From NCBI GenBank assembly GCA_021300455.1, contig JAJTDP010000009.1:1-32147 (forward strand): 32,147 bases of DNA, given 5' to 3'. Origin of the DNA: Sediminibacterium sp. Its GTDB lineage: Bacteria; Bacteroidota; Bacteroidia; Chitinophagales; Chitinophagaceae. A program made the position numbers and the translations under genes. The notes beneath the pieces are model-generated. The model was not told where the DNA came from. It did not search any database and saw only the letters and a list, made by a program, of their open reading frames with translations. Of this stretch, positions 1-9,321 are shown one piece after another (position 1 is the stretch's first letter; each line of letters begins with the position of its first letter).

Positions 1-212
1 CAGATTCTAAAGTAAAACAACTTGTTGTTGTTAGAGAGGGTAAAGCAAAATTTATCAATGTGGAAACTGGATACCGAACTGCAGCTGGTGTTGAGATTAC
101 ATCTGGAGTAAAAGTAGGCGACACCTTAATTGTTGCAGGGATGCTTTTTGTAAGAGACGGAAGTGAATTAAAAATTGGAAAGACATTACCACTTGCTGAG
201 ATCATCAAGTAG
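1..212 (+). CDS. RND efflux periplasmic adaptor (MFP/HlyD family), C-terminal fragment
   Basis: Only the last 69 codons are in the window; the frame is open from base 3 and stops with TAG at 210-212. The peptide alternates beta-strand-like segments with glycine turns (GVKVGDTLIVAG, then LFVRDGSELKIG). This is the pattern of the membrane-proximal domain at the C-terminus of RND adaptor proteins, which link an inner-membrane pump to a TolC-like outer-membrane channel. The gene is followed after 24 bases by the RND permease on the same strand, so the two are surely one operon. The 5' part and any outer-membrane partner lie outside the window, so substrate cannot be guessed. The family call rests on this short tail plus the neighbour. 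Confidence 0.85.
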   Translation, partial: DSKVKQLVVVREGKAKFINVETGYRTAAGVEITSGVKVGDTLIVAGMLFVRDGSELKIGKTLPLAEIIK

Positions 213-236
213 GCTTATCATTAATACATTATTTAG

Positions 237-3200
237 ATGAATATATCGGAACTCTCGTTAAAACGCCCAGTCTTAGCCACTGTGATGAATATAGCGATTA
301 TCATTTTTGGTTTGGTTGGTTATTCTTTTTTAGCATTAAGAGAATATCCTGCTATTGACCCACCTATCATTTCAGTACAAACATCCTATTCAGGTGCGAA
401 CTCAGAAGTGATTCAAAGTCAAATCACAGAACCCTTAGAAAAAGCGATTAACGGTATCCCTGGAATTCGTACAATTAACTCTTCGAGCTCTGTTGGTAAT
501 TCAAATATCAGTATTGAGTTTAATTTAGGTGTGAATTTGGAAACGGCAGCAAACGATGTAAGAGATAAAGTATCTCAGGCCACAAGAAGTTTACCTGAAG
601 ATATCAACAACCCACCTGAAGTATCAAAAGCAGATGCAAGTGGAGATTTTATTTTAATGCTTACTTTAAGAAGTAAAACCAAAGGATTATTGGAATTAAC
701 TGAATTCGCTGAGAATGTCTTGCAGCAAAGGTTTCAGACGATTGATGAAGTAACAAGTGTAAGCGTTCGCGGTAAGCGTATGTCGATGCGCATTTATCCA
801 AATACAGATTTACTCAATGCTTTTGGTATTGCATTCAATGATATTCAAACTGGATTGAACAAAGAAAATGTGGAATTACCTGCTGGCCGTATTTATGGTA
901 ATAAATCAGAATTCATTATTCGTACCTTAGGAAGATTGTCCACCGAGGCAGATTTCAGAAATATTATTTTAAAACAAGACCTCAATGGTATTGTGAGGTT
1001 GGGTGATGTGGCTAAGGTTGAACTGGCTCCAGACCAAGAAGACCAAGGTTCTTATTTTAATGGGGTGCCTGTTGTTGCGTTGTCCATCTCTCCTCAGCCG
1101 GGTGCCAATCAAATTAAAATTGTAGATGAATTTTATAAAAGATTAGAAGAAGTCAAAGCACAAAATAAATCCGATATAGAATTTACAGTACCAATTGACA
1201 ATACTAAGAATGTACGTCGCGCTTTATCAGAAGTAAAAGAAACCATTTTAATTTCATTTACGCTGGTGGTATTGGTTATCTTCTTTTTCTTTAGAAATTG
1301 GTTAATTGCCATTAGACCATTAATTGATATTCCCATTTCTTTGATAGCCACTTTCTTTATTATGTATTTGGCAGGTTTCTCTATTAATGTATTGACTTTA
1401 TTAGCCATCGTTTTAGCGACAGGACTTGTAGTGGATGATGGTATTGTGGTCACCGAAAATATTTTCAGAAAACTAGAAGAAGGCCTCAATATAAAAGATG
1501 CTGCTAGAGAAGGCAGTAAAGAAATTTTCTTTGCAGTCATATCTACTTCTATTACTTTGGCCGTTGTATTCTTACCTGTTATTTTCTTACAAGGTTTTGT
1601 GGGGTCCTTATTTAAAGAATTTGGTGTGGTGGTGGCAGGCGCTGTGTTGGTTTCGGCATTCGTATCCCTAACCATTACACCTGTATTAAATGTTTACTTG
1701 AACAGAAACGGTGGTCAACACGGTAAGTTTTATGATCGTACTGAACCCTTTTTTAAAGGAATGGAATTAGGCTATAAAAATGGACTAGCAAAATTTTTAC
1801 AAATTAGATGGATGGCTTGGGTGATTGTAGGTGTTTGCTTTGTAATCATAGTCTTGATAGGAAGCAATATCCAAAGCGAGTTGGCACCTATAGAGGATAA
1901 AAGTTCTATTCGTTTATCTATGTCAGCAGCCGAAGGAACTAGTTATGAAGACTTAAGAACAGATTTATTAAAGGCTATTCGCATCATGCAAGATTCAATT
2001 CCCGAGCATGCATTTACTTGGGGTAGCGTCCCTGCATGGGGTGGCGGAAGCACTGGTGCATCTGGTAGATTAGGCATGGTAGGCATTGATGAAAGAACAA
2101 GAACACAATCCGAAATTGCTGCAGATTTAAATAAGAAATTTAAACGTTTTAAAAATGTTCGACTTTTCACTATTGAAGAGCAAACTATTTCGGTAGGTAT
2201 GATGTCTCGTGGTTCTTTACCAGTGCAGTTCATCATTCAAAACTTAGATTTCCAAAAAATTAGAAAAGTAATTCCTGAGTTTTTAGAAGCAGCTAGAAAA
2301 GATAAGACCTTCCAAAATGTGGATGTGAATTTAAAATTCAACAAACCAGAATTAGATTTGACAATTGATCGAATGCGCGCTAAAGATCTTGGTTTATCTA
2401 CAGCGGATGTATCACAAGCATTACAATCTGCATTCAGTGGCGCACGTTCTGCCTATTTCATTATGAATGATCGTCAATACGAAGTTATTACACAGGTACC
2501 TAAATCGGATCGTAACACGCCTACAGATATCAATAAAATTTATATCAGAAATAGTCGTGGCGAAAATATTCCTATTTCAAGTATATTATCAATTGAGGAG
2601 AATAGTAATCCTCCAAATTTATACCACTACAATCGTTTTAATTCTGCAACCATTTCTGCTTCTTTAGCAGAGGGTAAAACCATTGGGGATGGTATAAATG
2701 CCATGGATCGTATAGCAAAAGAGAAATTAGATGAAAGTTTCCAAACTGCATTGAGTGGGCCTTCTAGAGACTTCAAAGAAAGTGCTTCCAATACTTCTTA
2801 TGCTCTATTGCTTGCCTTGATTTTAATTTATTTAGTGCTTGCGGCTCAGTTTGAAAGTTTCAAGGATCCTTTCATTATCATGATTACTGTACCACTAGCT
2901 ATTGCCGGCGCTTTGATTTCACTATGGATGCTGGGTCAAACATTAAATATATTCTCGCAAATTGGAATCATCATGTTAATAGGCTTGGTAACTAAGAATG
3001 GTATCTTAATTGTGGAATTCGCTAATAAGAAAAGAGAAGCTGGTTTATCCATTAAGGATGCTGTCTTAGAAGCTGCAGCGCAACGTCTAAGACCCATTTT
3101 AATGACAAGCTTAGCCACAGCATTGGGCGCATTACCCATTGCCATTAGTTTAGGTGCAGCTGCAACAAGTAGAAAACCTTTAGGTACAGTTATTGTTGGT

Positions 3201-3290
3201 GGTCTAATGTTCTCCTTAATCTTAACTTTATTTGTGATTCCTGCAGTGTATACTTATCTGTCATCGAAGCATAAAAAACTGATAGAGTAA
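237..3290 (+). CDS. RND efflux transporter permease, AcrB/MexF-like (HAE1 type)
   Basis: A complete 1017-residue inner-membrane pump of the resistance-nodulation-division family, which exports hydrophobic or amphipathic compounds using the proton gradient. The length and layout are standard: a first transmembrane helix near residues 10-32, a large periplasmic loop, helices 2-6, a second periplasmic loop from about 555, and the last helices from about 870. The proton-relay residues are intact: paired Asp400-Asp401 in GLVVDDGIVV (helix 4) and Lys920 in VTKNGILIVEF (helix 10). The start ATG lies 24 bases after the adaptor stop, which indicates co-transcription. No regulator is adjacent on this side; the TetR-type gene at 8526-9122 is too far away to be assigned to it. 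Substrate specificity cannot be read from sequence. Confidence 0.95.
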   Translation: MNISELSLKRPVLATVMNIAIIIFGLVGYSFLALREYPAIDPPIISVQTSYSGANSEVIQSQITEPLEKAINGIPGIRTINSSSSVGNSNISIEFNLGVNLETAANDVRDKVSQATRSLPEDINNPPEVSKADASGDFILMLTLRSKTKGLLELTEFAENVLQQRFQTIDEVTSVSVRGKRMSMRIYPNTDLLNAFGIAFNDIQTGLNKENVELPAGRIYGNKSEFIIRTLGRLSTEADFRNIILKQDLNGIVRLGDVAKVELAPDQEDQGSYFNGVPVVALSISPQPGANQIKIVDEFYKRLEEVKAQNKSDIEFTVPIDNTKNVRRALSEVKETILISFTLVVLVIFFFFRNWLIAIRPLIDIPISLIATFFIMYLAGFSINVLTLLAIVLATGLVVDDGIVVTENIFRKLEEGLNIKDAAREGSKEIFFAVISTSITLAVVFLPVIFLQGFVGSLFKEFGVVVAGAVLVSAFVSLTITPVLNVYLNRNGGQHGKFYDRTEPFFKGMELGYKNGLAKFLQIRWMAWVIVGVCFVIIVLIGSNIQSELAPIEDKSSIRLSMSAAEGTSYEDLRTDLLKAIRIMQDSIPEHAFTWGSVPAWGGGSTGASGRLGMVGIDERTRTQSEIAADLNKKFKRFKNVRLFTIEEQTISVGMMSRGSLPVQFIIQNLDFQKIRKVIPEFLEAARKDKTFQNVDVNLKFNKPELDLTIDRMRAKDLGLSTADVSQALQSAFSGARSAYFIMNDRQYEVITQVPKSDRNTPTDINKIYIRNSRGENIPISSILSIEENSNPPNLYHYNRFNSATISASLAEGKTIGDGINAMDRIAKEKLDESFQTALSGPSRDFKESASNTSYALLLALILIYLVLAAQFESFKDPFIIMITVPLAIAGALISLWMLGQTLNIFSQIGIIMLIGLVTKNGILIVEFANKKREAGLSIKDAVLEAAAQRLRPILMTSLATALGALPIAISLGAAATSRKPLGTVIVGGLMFSLILTLFVIPAVYTYLSSKHKKLIE

Positions 3291-3308
3291 TAAGTAAGTA
3301 TTTGTTAT

Positions 3309-4298
3309 CTATGGTAAAATTTTGATAATTTTTTCAGCAATAAATTTTGCCGTTTCTTTTTCAACGCCTTCTACATCTTTAGATACGAGAGGCGATGCTA
3401 GCACATGATTTCCGGTTTTAGGCATTGCTTTAATTACTTTCAAATTCTTGGGTGTACTTATTTGTGAGAACATTCTTTGTGTAGCAGAAACTTTTACTAC
3501 TTTATCTTGATTTGCTTCATCTTTATAATAATATAAGGCTAAACAAGGCTGGTTTACTTTTTTAAATAGCTGCTCATTCATAGTGGCTTCTATTAAATTT
3601 TCTAATTCAACCGTGGCTTCTAAGCGGTAATGGGGGGTCCAGTATTTAGGATAGTCTTTGTGTTTGTAGGATACATTATTGAATTTACTGCCTTGAATCA
3701 TTCTAGCAATTTGTAAACCCCATGGATCATTTAATAAAGGAGCACTAGGATTATTAATTTCAATATTTGGAGAATATAAAACAAGTCCAGCAATTTCAGG
3801 GAAATGAGCGGCTAGTTGGAGGGCCAAAGTGCCTCCAGTGGAGGTACCTATTAAAATAACTTTTTTACCAATTTTTTTTCCAATGGCGTAGGCTTCTTTG
3901 GCAGACACCCATAAATTTTCGGCTGTTAAATTTTGCATAGCATCTGAACCTGTTAAACCATGCTCTGCTAATCTTGCTAAATATAAATTAGCATTAAATT
4001 TTTTGGCAATATTTCTATGTACCGGATCGCCTTCCATTTGACTTGCACTAAAACCATGTAAATATACAATCGCATACTCCGTTACTTGATGGCTGCTATC
4101 AGCCCAAATAATTTTCGCTTCATTATTGTCTTTAATCTTATAATTACTTTCCATTTCGCTTACATAATCATCTATGGAGATATGATGAGCAATGTAAGGA
4201 AGAACTTCGTCAAAAAAAGGTTTTTCAGGATGGGGACCAAGTAAGTAAATAGCGGCAATGTTGATAAAAATAAAGAACCCTATTTTCAACTTCCGCAT
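3309..4298 (-). CDS. Membrane-anchored alpha/beta hydrolase
   Basis: A 329-residue protein with one hydrophobic N-terminal segment (about residues 5-21, after a short basic start), so probably anchored in or exported across the inner membrane. The alpha/beta-hydrolase signatures are clear: LHGFSAS at about 80-86 (oxyanion region), GTSTGG with the nucleophile Ser153 (G-x-S-x-G elbow), an acidic region near KDEANQDK that could supply the acid, and TGNHVLAS containing the likely catalytic His. This arrangement resembles serine esterases and lipases of the Hydrolase_4 type; the substrate is unknown. The gene converges on the RND pump with an 18-base gap and diverges from the membrane acyltransferase at 4382. 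A functional link to that acyltransferase is only possible, not shown. Confidence 0.8.
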   Translation of the reverse strand: MRKLKIGFFIFINIAAIYLLGPHPEKPFFDEVLPYIAHHISIDDYVSEMESNYKIKDNNEAKIIWADSSHQVTEYAIVYLHGFSASQMEGDPVHRNIAKKFNANLYLARLAEHGLTGSDAMQNLTAENLWVSAKEAYAIGKKIGKKVILIGTSTGGTLALQLAAHFPEIAGLVLYSPNIEINNPSAPLLNDPWGLQIARMIQGSKFNNVSYKHKDYPKYWTPHYRLEATVELENLIEATMNEQLFKKVNQPCLALYYYKDEANQDKVVKVSATQRMFSQISTPKNLKVIKAMPKTGNHVLASPLVSKDVEGVEKETAKFIAEKIIKILP

Positions 4299-4381
4299 TT
4301 ATGCTATTTTGCGCTAAAACTAGGCCAAATGTCTTGTTTTAAGAAAATATTTTATGTACCTTAAATATCTAAAATGTTAGT

Positions 4382-5470
4382 ATGTCCACACAAAGGTTTT
4401 TATCACTAGATGTTTTCAGGGGAATGACCATTTGTTTAATGATCATTGTGAATACGCCAGGTGATGGCGCGCAAACTTTTGCGCCCTTTTTGCACGCAGA
4501 CTGGCATGGTTTTACACCCACTGATTTAGTATTTCCTTCTTTCTTATTTGCCATGGGAAATGCCATGAGTTTTGTTTTACCTAAATGGGATAAATTAAGT
4601 AGTCCTGTTTTTTTATTGAAAATAACAAAGCGAACAGCACTCATTTTTTTACTTGGTTTTTTAATGTATTGGTTTCCTTTTACAGGTCCATTAAGTGATA
4701 CAAGAATTTTAGGTGTCTTACAAAGAATTGCTTTATGCTATGGCATAGCCGCCATCATTGTGCATTACATGCATGAAAGAGTGATGATGATTTTAGCGGG
4801 CGTTTTATTATTGTCTTATTGGTATATATCTGTTCACTTTGGCGCTGCTGGTGATCCTTTCAGTATTACGGGCAATGCAGGTATTCAATTTGATAAATGG
4901 TTAATGGGAGAAAGTCATATGTATCATGGAGAAGGTATTGCCTTTGATCCTGAAGGATGGTTAAGTACAATACCCTCTATTGTGAATGTATTAATCGGCT
5001 ATAGAGTAGGAACCCTAGTGCAAGAAAAAGGAAAAACCTATGAAGGACTTACCGATTTGTTAATGTGGGGTGCAGGATTTATGTTTTTAGCCTATATGTG
5101 GAATTACCAGTTTCCCATTAATAAAAAACTATGGACTAGCTCCTTCGTGCTTCTAACGGTAGGCTTGGATATGATTATACTTGCCACCATCATTTATAGA
5201 ATAGAATTGCACCATCAACACCAGTTTGCAAGCTTTTTTGAGGTATTTGGCAAGAATCCACTGGTTATCTATCTATTTTCAGAAATCTTTTTTGTTAGTC
5301 TTAACTTGATACAAATAGACAATCAGACCTCTTTGCAGTGGATTTACACTAATAGTTTCGCTCATTTAGCACCCTATTGGTCATCCTTTGCCTTTGCTTT
5401 TTCCTATATGCTTGTTTGCTGGCTATTGGGTTATATATTAAATAAATATAAGATATATATTAGGGTGTAA
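4382..5470 (+). CDS. DUF5009/HGSNAT-like multispanning acyltransferase
   Basis: A 362-residue polytopic membrane protein with about ten hydrophobic segments. The N-terminus (RFLSLDVFRGMTICLMI, then HADWHGFTPTDLVFPSFLF) is the hallmark of the DUF5009/DUF1624 family, related to heparan-alpha-glucosaminide N-acetyltransferase (HGSNAT) and bacterial NagX. Those proteins move acetyl groups from cytoplasmic acetyl-CoA to sugars across the membrane. His38 in FLHADWHG lines up, from memory, with the active-site His of HGSNAT. In Bacteroidota such genes often sit near glycan-use loci; none is seen here. A possible promoter is TTG at 4334-4336 plus a weak -7 box at 4357-4364. The acceptor substrate is unknown. 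Confidence 0.8.
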   Translation: MSTQRFLSLDVFRGMTICLMIIVNTPGDGAQTFAPFLHADWHGFTPTDLVFPSFLFAMGNAMSFVLPKWDKLSSPVFLLKITKRTALIFLLGFLMYWFPFTGPLSDTRILGVLQRIALCYGIAAIIVHYMHERVMMILAGVLLLSYWYISVHFGAAGDPFSITGNAGIQFDKWLMGESHMYHGEGIAFDPEGWLSTIPSIVNVLIGYRVGTLVQEKGKTYEGLTDLLMWGAGFMFLAYMWNYQFPINKKLWTSSFVLLTVGLDMIILATIIYRIELHHQHQFASFFEVFGKNPLVIYLFSEIFFVSLNLIQIDNQTSLQWIYTNSFAHLAPYWSSFAFAFSYMLVCWLLGYILNKYKIYIRV

Positions 5471-5494
5471 ATCTTGTTGGTCCATTTTTCCCCA

Positions 5495-5530
5495 TTTGTT
5501 TTTTTAGCAGCCTTAAACCATGTACCTTTG
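5495..5530 (+). promoter_or_regulatory. Bacteroidota-type promoter for typA
   Basis: A perfect TAnnTTTG -7 box (TACCTTTG, 5523-5530) is preceded by TTTG at 5495-5498. The 24-base spacing is slightly longer than the usual 19-23. Transcription would begin about ten bases before the typA ATG, giving a very short leader. Seen by motif only. Confidence 0.5.
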
Positions 5531-5547
5531 CAGCCTCAAAACAGTAC

Positions 5548-7350
5548 ATGGAAATAAGAAACATCGCTATTATCGCCCACGTTGACCACGGTAAAACTAC
5601 CTTGGTAGACAGAATCTTACACGCTACAAAAGTATTCAGAGACAACCAGGAGACTGGGGACTTGATCATGGATAGCAATGAGCTTGAACGTGAGAGGGGA
5701 ATTACCATTTTAAGTAAGAACGCTTCCGTAACTTATAAGGACGTTAAAATTAACGTTATTGATACACCAGGTCACTCTGACTTCGGAGGTGAAGTAGAGC
5801 GTGTATTAAAAATGGCAGATGGCGTTTGCTTATTAGTAGATGCTTTTGAAGGTCCTATGCCACAAACTCGTTTCGTACTTCAAAAAGCTTTACAATTAAA
5901 TTTAAAGCCTATTGTCATTATTAATAAAGTTGATAAAGAAAACTGTCGTCCAGACGAAGTGCATGATGCAGTATTTGAATTGTTTTTCAATTTAGATGCG
6001 ACAGAAGATCAATTAAATTTCCCTACTTTTTATGGTAGTGGTAAAAATGGTTGGTTTAACGATAGCCTTACTCCTTGTGAAGATATCTTCCCTTTAATGG
6101 ATGGTATCTTAAAATATGTGCCTGGTCCAGATGTGAAAGAAGGACATACACAAATGCAAATTACTTCATTGGATTATTCTTCTTTCTTGGGTCGTATTGC
6201 CATTGGTAAAGTAGAAAGAGGTACTATCAAAGAAGGACAAAACATTGTACTAGTAAAGGCTGACGGAAGTTTAAAGAAAAATAAAGTAAAAGAATTATAC
6301 GTGTTCGAAGGAATGGGTAAGCGTAAAGTAACAGAAGTAGTTTCTGGTGACTTATGTGCTGTAGTAGGATTAGATGATTTCAGTATTGGTGATACCATTG
6401 CTGATCCAGAAAATCCTGAAGCATTACCTGTTATTAGTGTAGATGAACCAACAATGAGTATGACTTTCAGTATCAATAACTCTCCTTTCTTTGGTAAGGA
6501 AGGTAAGTTTGTAACTTCTCGACATATTCGTGATCGTTTAATGAAAGAAACAGAAAAGAATTTAGCATTGCGTGTGGAAGAAACAGATAGTGCGGATAGC
6601 TTCTTGGTATTTGGTCGTGGTATCTTACACTTAGGCGTACTCGTAGAGACTATGCGTCGTGAAGGATATGAGTTGACAGTAGGAAATCCGCAGGTATTAG
6701 TAAAAGAAATTGATGGCCGTAAGCATGAGCCATTTGAGATATTAGTAGTAGATGTACCTTCTGATTTTAGCGGTAAGGTAATTGACTTAGTCACTCAAAA
6801 GAAAGGCGAGATGTTAATTATGGAATCTAAAGGTACCATGCAACATTTAGAGTTTGATATTCCATCTAGAGGTTTAATAGGACTTCGTTCTCAAATGTTA
6901 ACACAAACTGCTGGTGAGGCTGTAATGGCACACCGTTTCAATGAATACAAGCCTTGGAAAGGGCCAATTCCTGGAAGAAGTAATGGAGTTCTAATTGCAA
7001 AGACAGCTGGTTTAACAACTGCTTACTCAATTGATAAGTTACAAGACAGAGGTCGTTTCTTTATTGAACCAGGTGAGGAAATTTATGCAGGTCAAGTTTT
7101 GGCCGAACATATTAAGCCAGGTGATTTAAATATCAACGCTGTGGAGATGAAAAAATTAACCAACCACCGTGCAAGCGGATCTGATGATAGCGTTCGTATT
7201 ACCCCTAAAGTATTATTTACTTTAGAAGAGTGTATGGAGTACATTCAATTCGATGAGTGTATTGAAGTAACACCTAAGTCGGTAAGAATGCGTAAATCTA
7301 TTTTAGACGAGAATAATAGAAGCAAGGCCACTAAGGCCGGACAGAATTAA
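5548..7350 (+). CDS. typA: Translational GTPase TypA/BipA
   Basis: A full-length 600-residue ribosome-associated GTPase of the EF-G superfamily, which helps 50S subunit assembly and stress adaptation. All G motifs are visible: G1 AHVDHGKT (10-17), G2 within RERGIT (about 48-53), G3 DTPGH (72-76), G4 NKVD (126-129). The EF-G-like domains II, III and V follow, and the C-terminal TypA-specific domain ends with a Lys/Arg-rich tail. The ATG at 5548 directly precedes the conserved [15 protein letters not shown] start, so the start is secure. It is a single-gene unit: its own promoter lies just upstream and a strong bidirectional terminator separates it from convergent obgE. Codon and base use match the neighbours. 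Confidence 0.98.
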   Translation: MEIRNIAIIAHVDHGKTTLVDRILHATKVFRDNQETGDLIMDSNELERERGITILSKNASVTYKDVKINVIDTPGHSDFGGEVERVLKMADGVCLLVDAFEGPMPQTRFVLQKALQLNLKPIVIINKVDKENCRPDEVHDAVFELFFNLDATEDQLNFPTFYGSGKNGWFNDSLTPCEDIFPLMDGILKYVPGPDVKEGHTQMQITSLDYSSFLGRIAIGKVERGTIKEGQNIVLVKADGSLKKNKVKELYVFEGMGKRKVTEVVSGDLCAVVGLDDFSIGDTIADPENPEALPVISVDEPTMSMTFSINNSPFFGKEGKFVTSRHIRDRLMKETEKNLALRVEETDSADSFLVFGRGILHLGVLVETMRREGYELTVGNPQVLVKEIDGRKHEPFEILVVDVPSDFSGKVIDLVTQKKGEMLIMESKGTMQHLEFDIPSRGLIGLRSQMLTQTAGEAVMAHRFNEYKPWKGPIPGRSNGVLIAKTAGLTTAYSIDKLQDRGRFFIEPGEEIYAGQVLAEHIKPGDLNINAVEMKKLTNHRASGSDDSVRITPKVLFTLEECMEYIQFDECIEVTPKSVRMRKSILDENNRSKATKAGQN

Positions 7351-7394
7351 TTTTTATTAGCAATTTTTCTGAAAAATAAATTGCCAATAAAAAT
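7350..7394. repeat. AT-rich inverted repeat after typA
   Basis: Two 17-base arms (7350-7366 and 7378-7394) are complementary with a single mismatch and flank an 11-base loop. The first arm overlaps the last base of the typA stop codon. It could be an mRNA 3'-end protecting hairpin or a first, weaker terminator ahead of the GC-richer one at 7411-7445. Confidence 0.6.
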
Positions 7395-7410
7395 ACTCTA
7401 ATGAATTATA

Positions 7411-7445
7411 AAAAAAGAGTCCCAAAAAATCGGGACTCTTTTTTT
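7411..7445. terminator. Bidirectional intrinsic terminator between typA and obgE
   Basis: The stem AAAAAAGAGTCCC pairs with GGGACTCTTTTTT around a short A-rich loop. A T run follows the stem on the plus strand, and the A run before the stem gives a T run on the minus strand. The hairpin lies between two convergent genes and can end both transcripts. Confidence 0.9.
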
Positions 7446-7447
7446 AT

Positions 7448-8449
7448 TTAGATAGGTTTGTTCAATGCCTTCCACAAAACATCTTTTAATTCCACTAAGT
7501 TCTTTTGCGTGGCAGAAGAAATAAATATATGCGGAATTTTTTTAGGTAGTTCTTTAACAATGGCATCCGTTAATTCTTGGTCGAGTAAATCCGATTTTGA
7601 AATAGCGATGATGAATTCTTTTTGTAATAATTCAGGGTTGAACTTTTCTAATTCGTGTTTTAGAATTTCGAATTCTTTTTTATGATCATCTGAGTCGGCA
7701 GGAATTAAAAAAAGTAAAACCGCATTACGCTCAATATGCCTTAAGAAGCGGTGCCCTAGCCCTTTTCCTTCTGCAGCCCCTTCAATAATACCTGGCAAAT
7801 CGGCAATACAAAAAGATAAATTATTTCTATATTCTACCATGCCTAGTTGAGGCGTTAAAGTGGTAAAGGCATAATTCGCAATTTTAGGTTTAGCCGCCGT
7901 AATAACTGAAAGCAGTGTCGACTTTCCTGCATTCGGAAAACCTACTAAACCTACATCGGCCAATACTTTTAATTCAATATTCTTCCAACCCTCAAAACCA
8001 TCTTCACCAGGTTGTGCATATTCAGGAACTTGTTGAGTAGGTGTTGCAAAATTACAATTGCCCAGTCCACCACGTCCACCTTTCATCAGTATAATCTCTT
8101 GACCGTCTTTTAAAATTTCGCCTTCTACCTTACCTGTTTCTTCATCTCTAGCAATGGTACCTAGTGGCACTTCAATGATTATATCTTTACCATCCTTGCC
8201 CGTACATTTATTCTTTGATCCATTCTCGCCATCTTCTGCAATAACATTCTTATAATAGCGTAAGTGTAATAAGGTCCATAACTGCGCATTCCCTCTTAAG
8301 ATAATATGACCACCACGGCCACCATCGCCTCCATCGGGTCCCCCTTTAGCAGTTAATTTATTGCGTAAAAAATGCTTACAACCTGCCCCTCCATGACCAC
8401 TATGGGCAAATATGCGGATGTAATCAATAAAATTGTTTCTTTCTGACAC
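7448..8449 (-). CDS. obgE: Obg family GTPase ObgE/CgtA (GTG start)
   Basis: A 333-residue ribosome-assembly GTPase acting on the 50S subunit. The glycine-rich Obg fold spans about residues 1-160 (runs such as [12 protein letters not shown] near 36-47). The G domain follows: G1 GFPNAGKST (170-178), switch I around TTLTPQLG, G3 DLPG (217-220), G4 SKSD (284-287). The length is typical of the short form without the C-terminal OCT extension. The start codon is GTG at 8447-8449; no in-frame ATG exists between it and an upstream TAG, and the peptide from it matches the usual short Obg lead-in. A -7 box lies just upstream at 8467-8474. It is convergent with typA. Confidence 0.97.
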   Translation of the reverse strand: MSERNNFIDYIRIFAHSGHGGAGCKHFLRNKLTAKGGPDGGDGGRGGHIILRGNAQLWTLLHLRYYKNVIAEDGENGSKNKCTGKDGKDIIIEVPLGTIARDEETGKVEGEILKDGQEIILMKGGRGGLGNCNFATPTQQVPEYAQPGEDGFEGWKNIELKVLADVGLVGFPNAGKSTLLSVITAAKPKIANYAFTTLTPQLGMVEYRNNLSFCIADLPGIIEGAAEGKGLGHRFLRHIERNAVLLFLIPADSDDHKKEFEILKHELEKFNPELLQKEFIIAISKSDLLDQELTDAIVKELPKKIPHIFISSATQKNLVELKDVLWKALNKPI

Positions 8450-8466
8450 TGTGTAATTATGAATGG

Positions 8467-8474
8467 CAAAGTTA
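8467..8474 (-). promoter_or_regulatory. -7 promoter box for obgE
   Basis: The minus strand reads TAACTTTG, a perfect TAnnTTTG match, 17 bases upstream of the obgE GTG. No clear TTG -33 element is seen at the usual spacing, so the call rests on the -7 box and its position. It agrees with the GTG start. Confidence 0.4.
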
Positions 8475-8525
8475 ACTAAATCTTGGGTCTATAGCTAGTT
8501 TATTATAGTCGCCCAATCATGCAGT

Positions 8526-9122
8526 TTACTTGTTGGCTTTTAAACCATCAATTAAAATAGCCACCATATTTTGCTCTAATTCAGCAGCATTAATTTTTTT
8601 AGTAGATCTATGCCAACTTTCAATACCACTAACGGCATGTAAAAATATTAAAACCACAGTAGGGGCATCAATAGCCTTAATTTCTTTGTTGCGAATGCCT
8701 TCTTCAATAATGGCTGCAATCCTTTTGCGGTATACTCTTCGTTGATTTTGATAATTCGATAAATAAGGGTCTGATAAATGTTTCCACTCTCTATCACTTA
8801 CATATACTTCTTCATAGTGGTGAATCATTTCGCTAATATGAAAGCGTAATAATTTCTCCATTTTTTGTAGTGAACTTATGGGCTCAGATTCTATCTCATC
8901 CATTTTCAACACAAATCTATTGGCTACATTAAAAACTAATTCATGTAATAATTCACTCTTCGATTTTATATGATTGTATAAGCTAGCGGCTTCTACGCCT
9001 ACTGCCTCAGCGAGGTCACGCATACTGGCTGCCTTGTATCCTTTTTCTCTAAACAGAGTGGCTGCTTTACTTACGATGACATCTTTTCTAGACCCGTTTT
9101 TCTCTGTTTTTATTCTAGCCAT
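8526..9122 (-). CDS. TetR/AcrR family transcriptional regulator
   Basis: A 198-residue repressor-type regulator. The N-terminal TetR DNA-binding domain is clear: KAATLFREKGYKAASMRDLA leads into the helix-turn-helix VGVEAASLYNHIKSKSELL (about residues 42-60). The C-terminal part is a variable all-helical ligand-binding and dimerisation domain, so the ligand is unknown. The start is placed at the ATG at 9120-9122 (MARIKTEK). A longer reading from a TTG at 9128 would add only two residues, and the -7 box at 9151-9158 fits the ATG with a leader of roughly 20 bases. It is divergent from the pfkB-asd pair across a 199-base gap, so regulation of that pair or of itself is possible but not shown. Confidence 0.92.
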   Translation of the reverse strand: MARIKTEKNGSRKDVIVSKAATLFREKGYKAASMRDLAEAVGVEAASLYNHIKSKSELLHELVFNVANRFVLKMDEIESEPISSLQKMEKLLRFHISEMIHHYEEVYVSDREWKHLSDPYLSNYQNQRRVYRKRIAAIIEEGIRNKEIKAIDAPTVVLIFLHAVSGIESWHRSTKKINAAELEQNMVAILIDGLKANK

Positions 9123-9150
9123 GACCAAAAAATTTGAATGTTTGTTAGTA

Positions 9151-9158
9151 CAAAACTA
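9151..9158 (-). promoter_or_regulatory. -7 promoter box for the TetR-type gene
   Basis: The minus strand reads TAGTTTTG, a perfect TAnnTTTG match, 28 bases upstream of the ATG. The -33 element is weak (a T run about 15 bases further upstream). Confidence 0.4.
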
Positions 9159-9321
9159 TAGATTTAATTCTTTAAAAACCTCTATTCTTTGAAATAAACT
9201 AGCATTTTCGTTAGTTTTTGATTATCAGCTACTTACTGCCTTGCCAGGTATAATTTGAGGTGCACAGAAAGATTTCAATGTATTAATCGTAGTTTCGCAG
9301 CTGAAAATTAAAATCATAAAC

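Noticed and set aside
1133..1675. A 180-residue minus-strand open frame inside the RND pump gene.
   Set aside because: It lies wholly antisense to a well-conserved pump and has a biased, Lys/Thr/Ser-rich composition with no family resemblance.
6174..6794. A 206-residue minus-strand open frame inside typA.
   Set aside because: Antisense shadow of a highly conserved GTPase; no domain or promoter supports it.
8526..9122. The TetR-type gene as local repressor of the RND efflux operon at 1-3290.
   Set aside because: More than 5 kb and several unrelated genes on both strands lie between them; no shared operator was seen.
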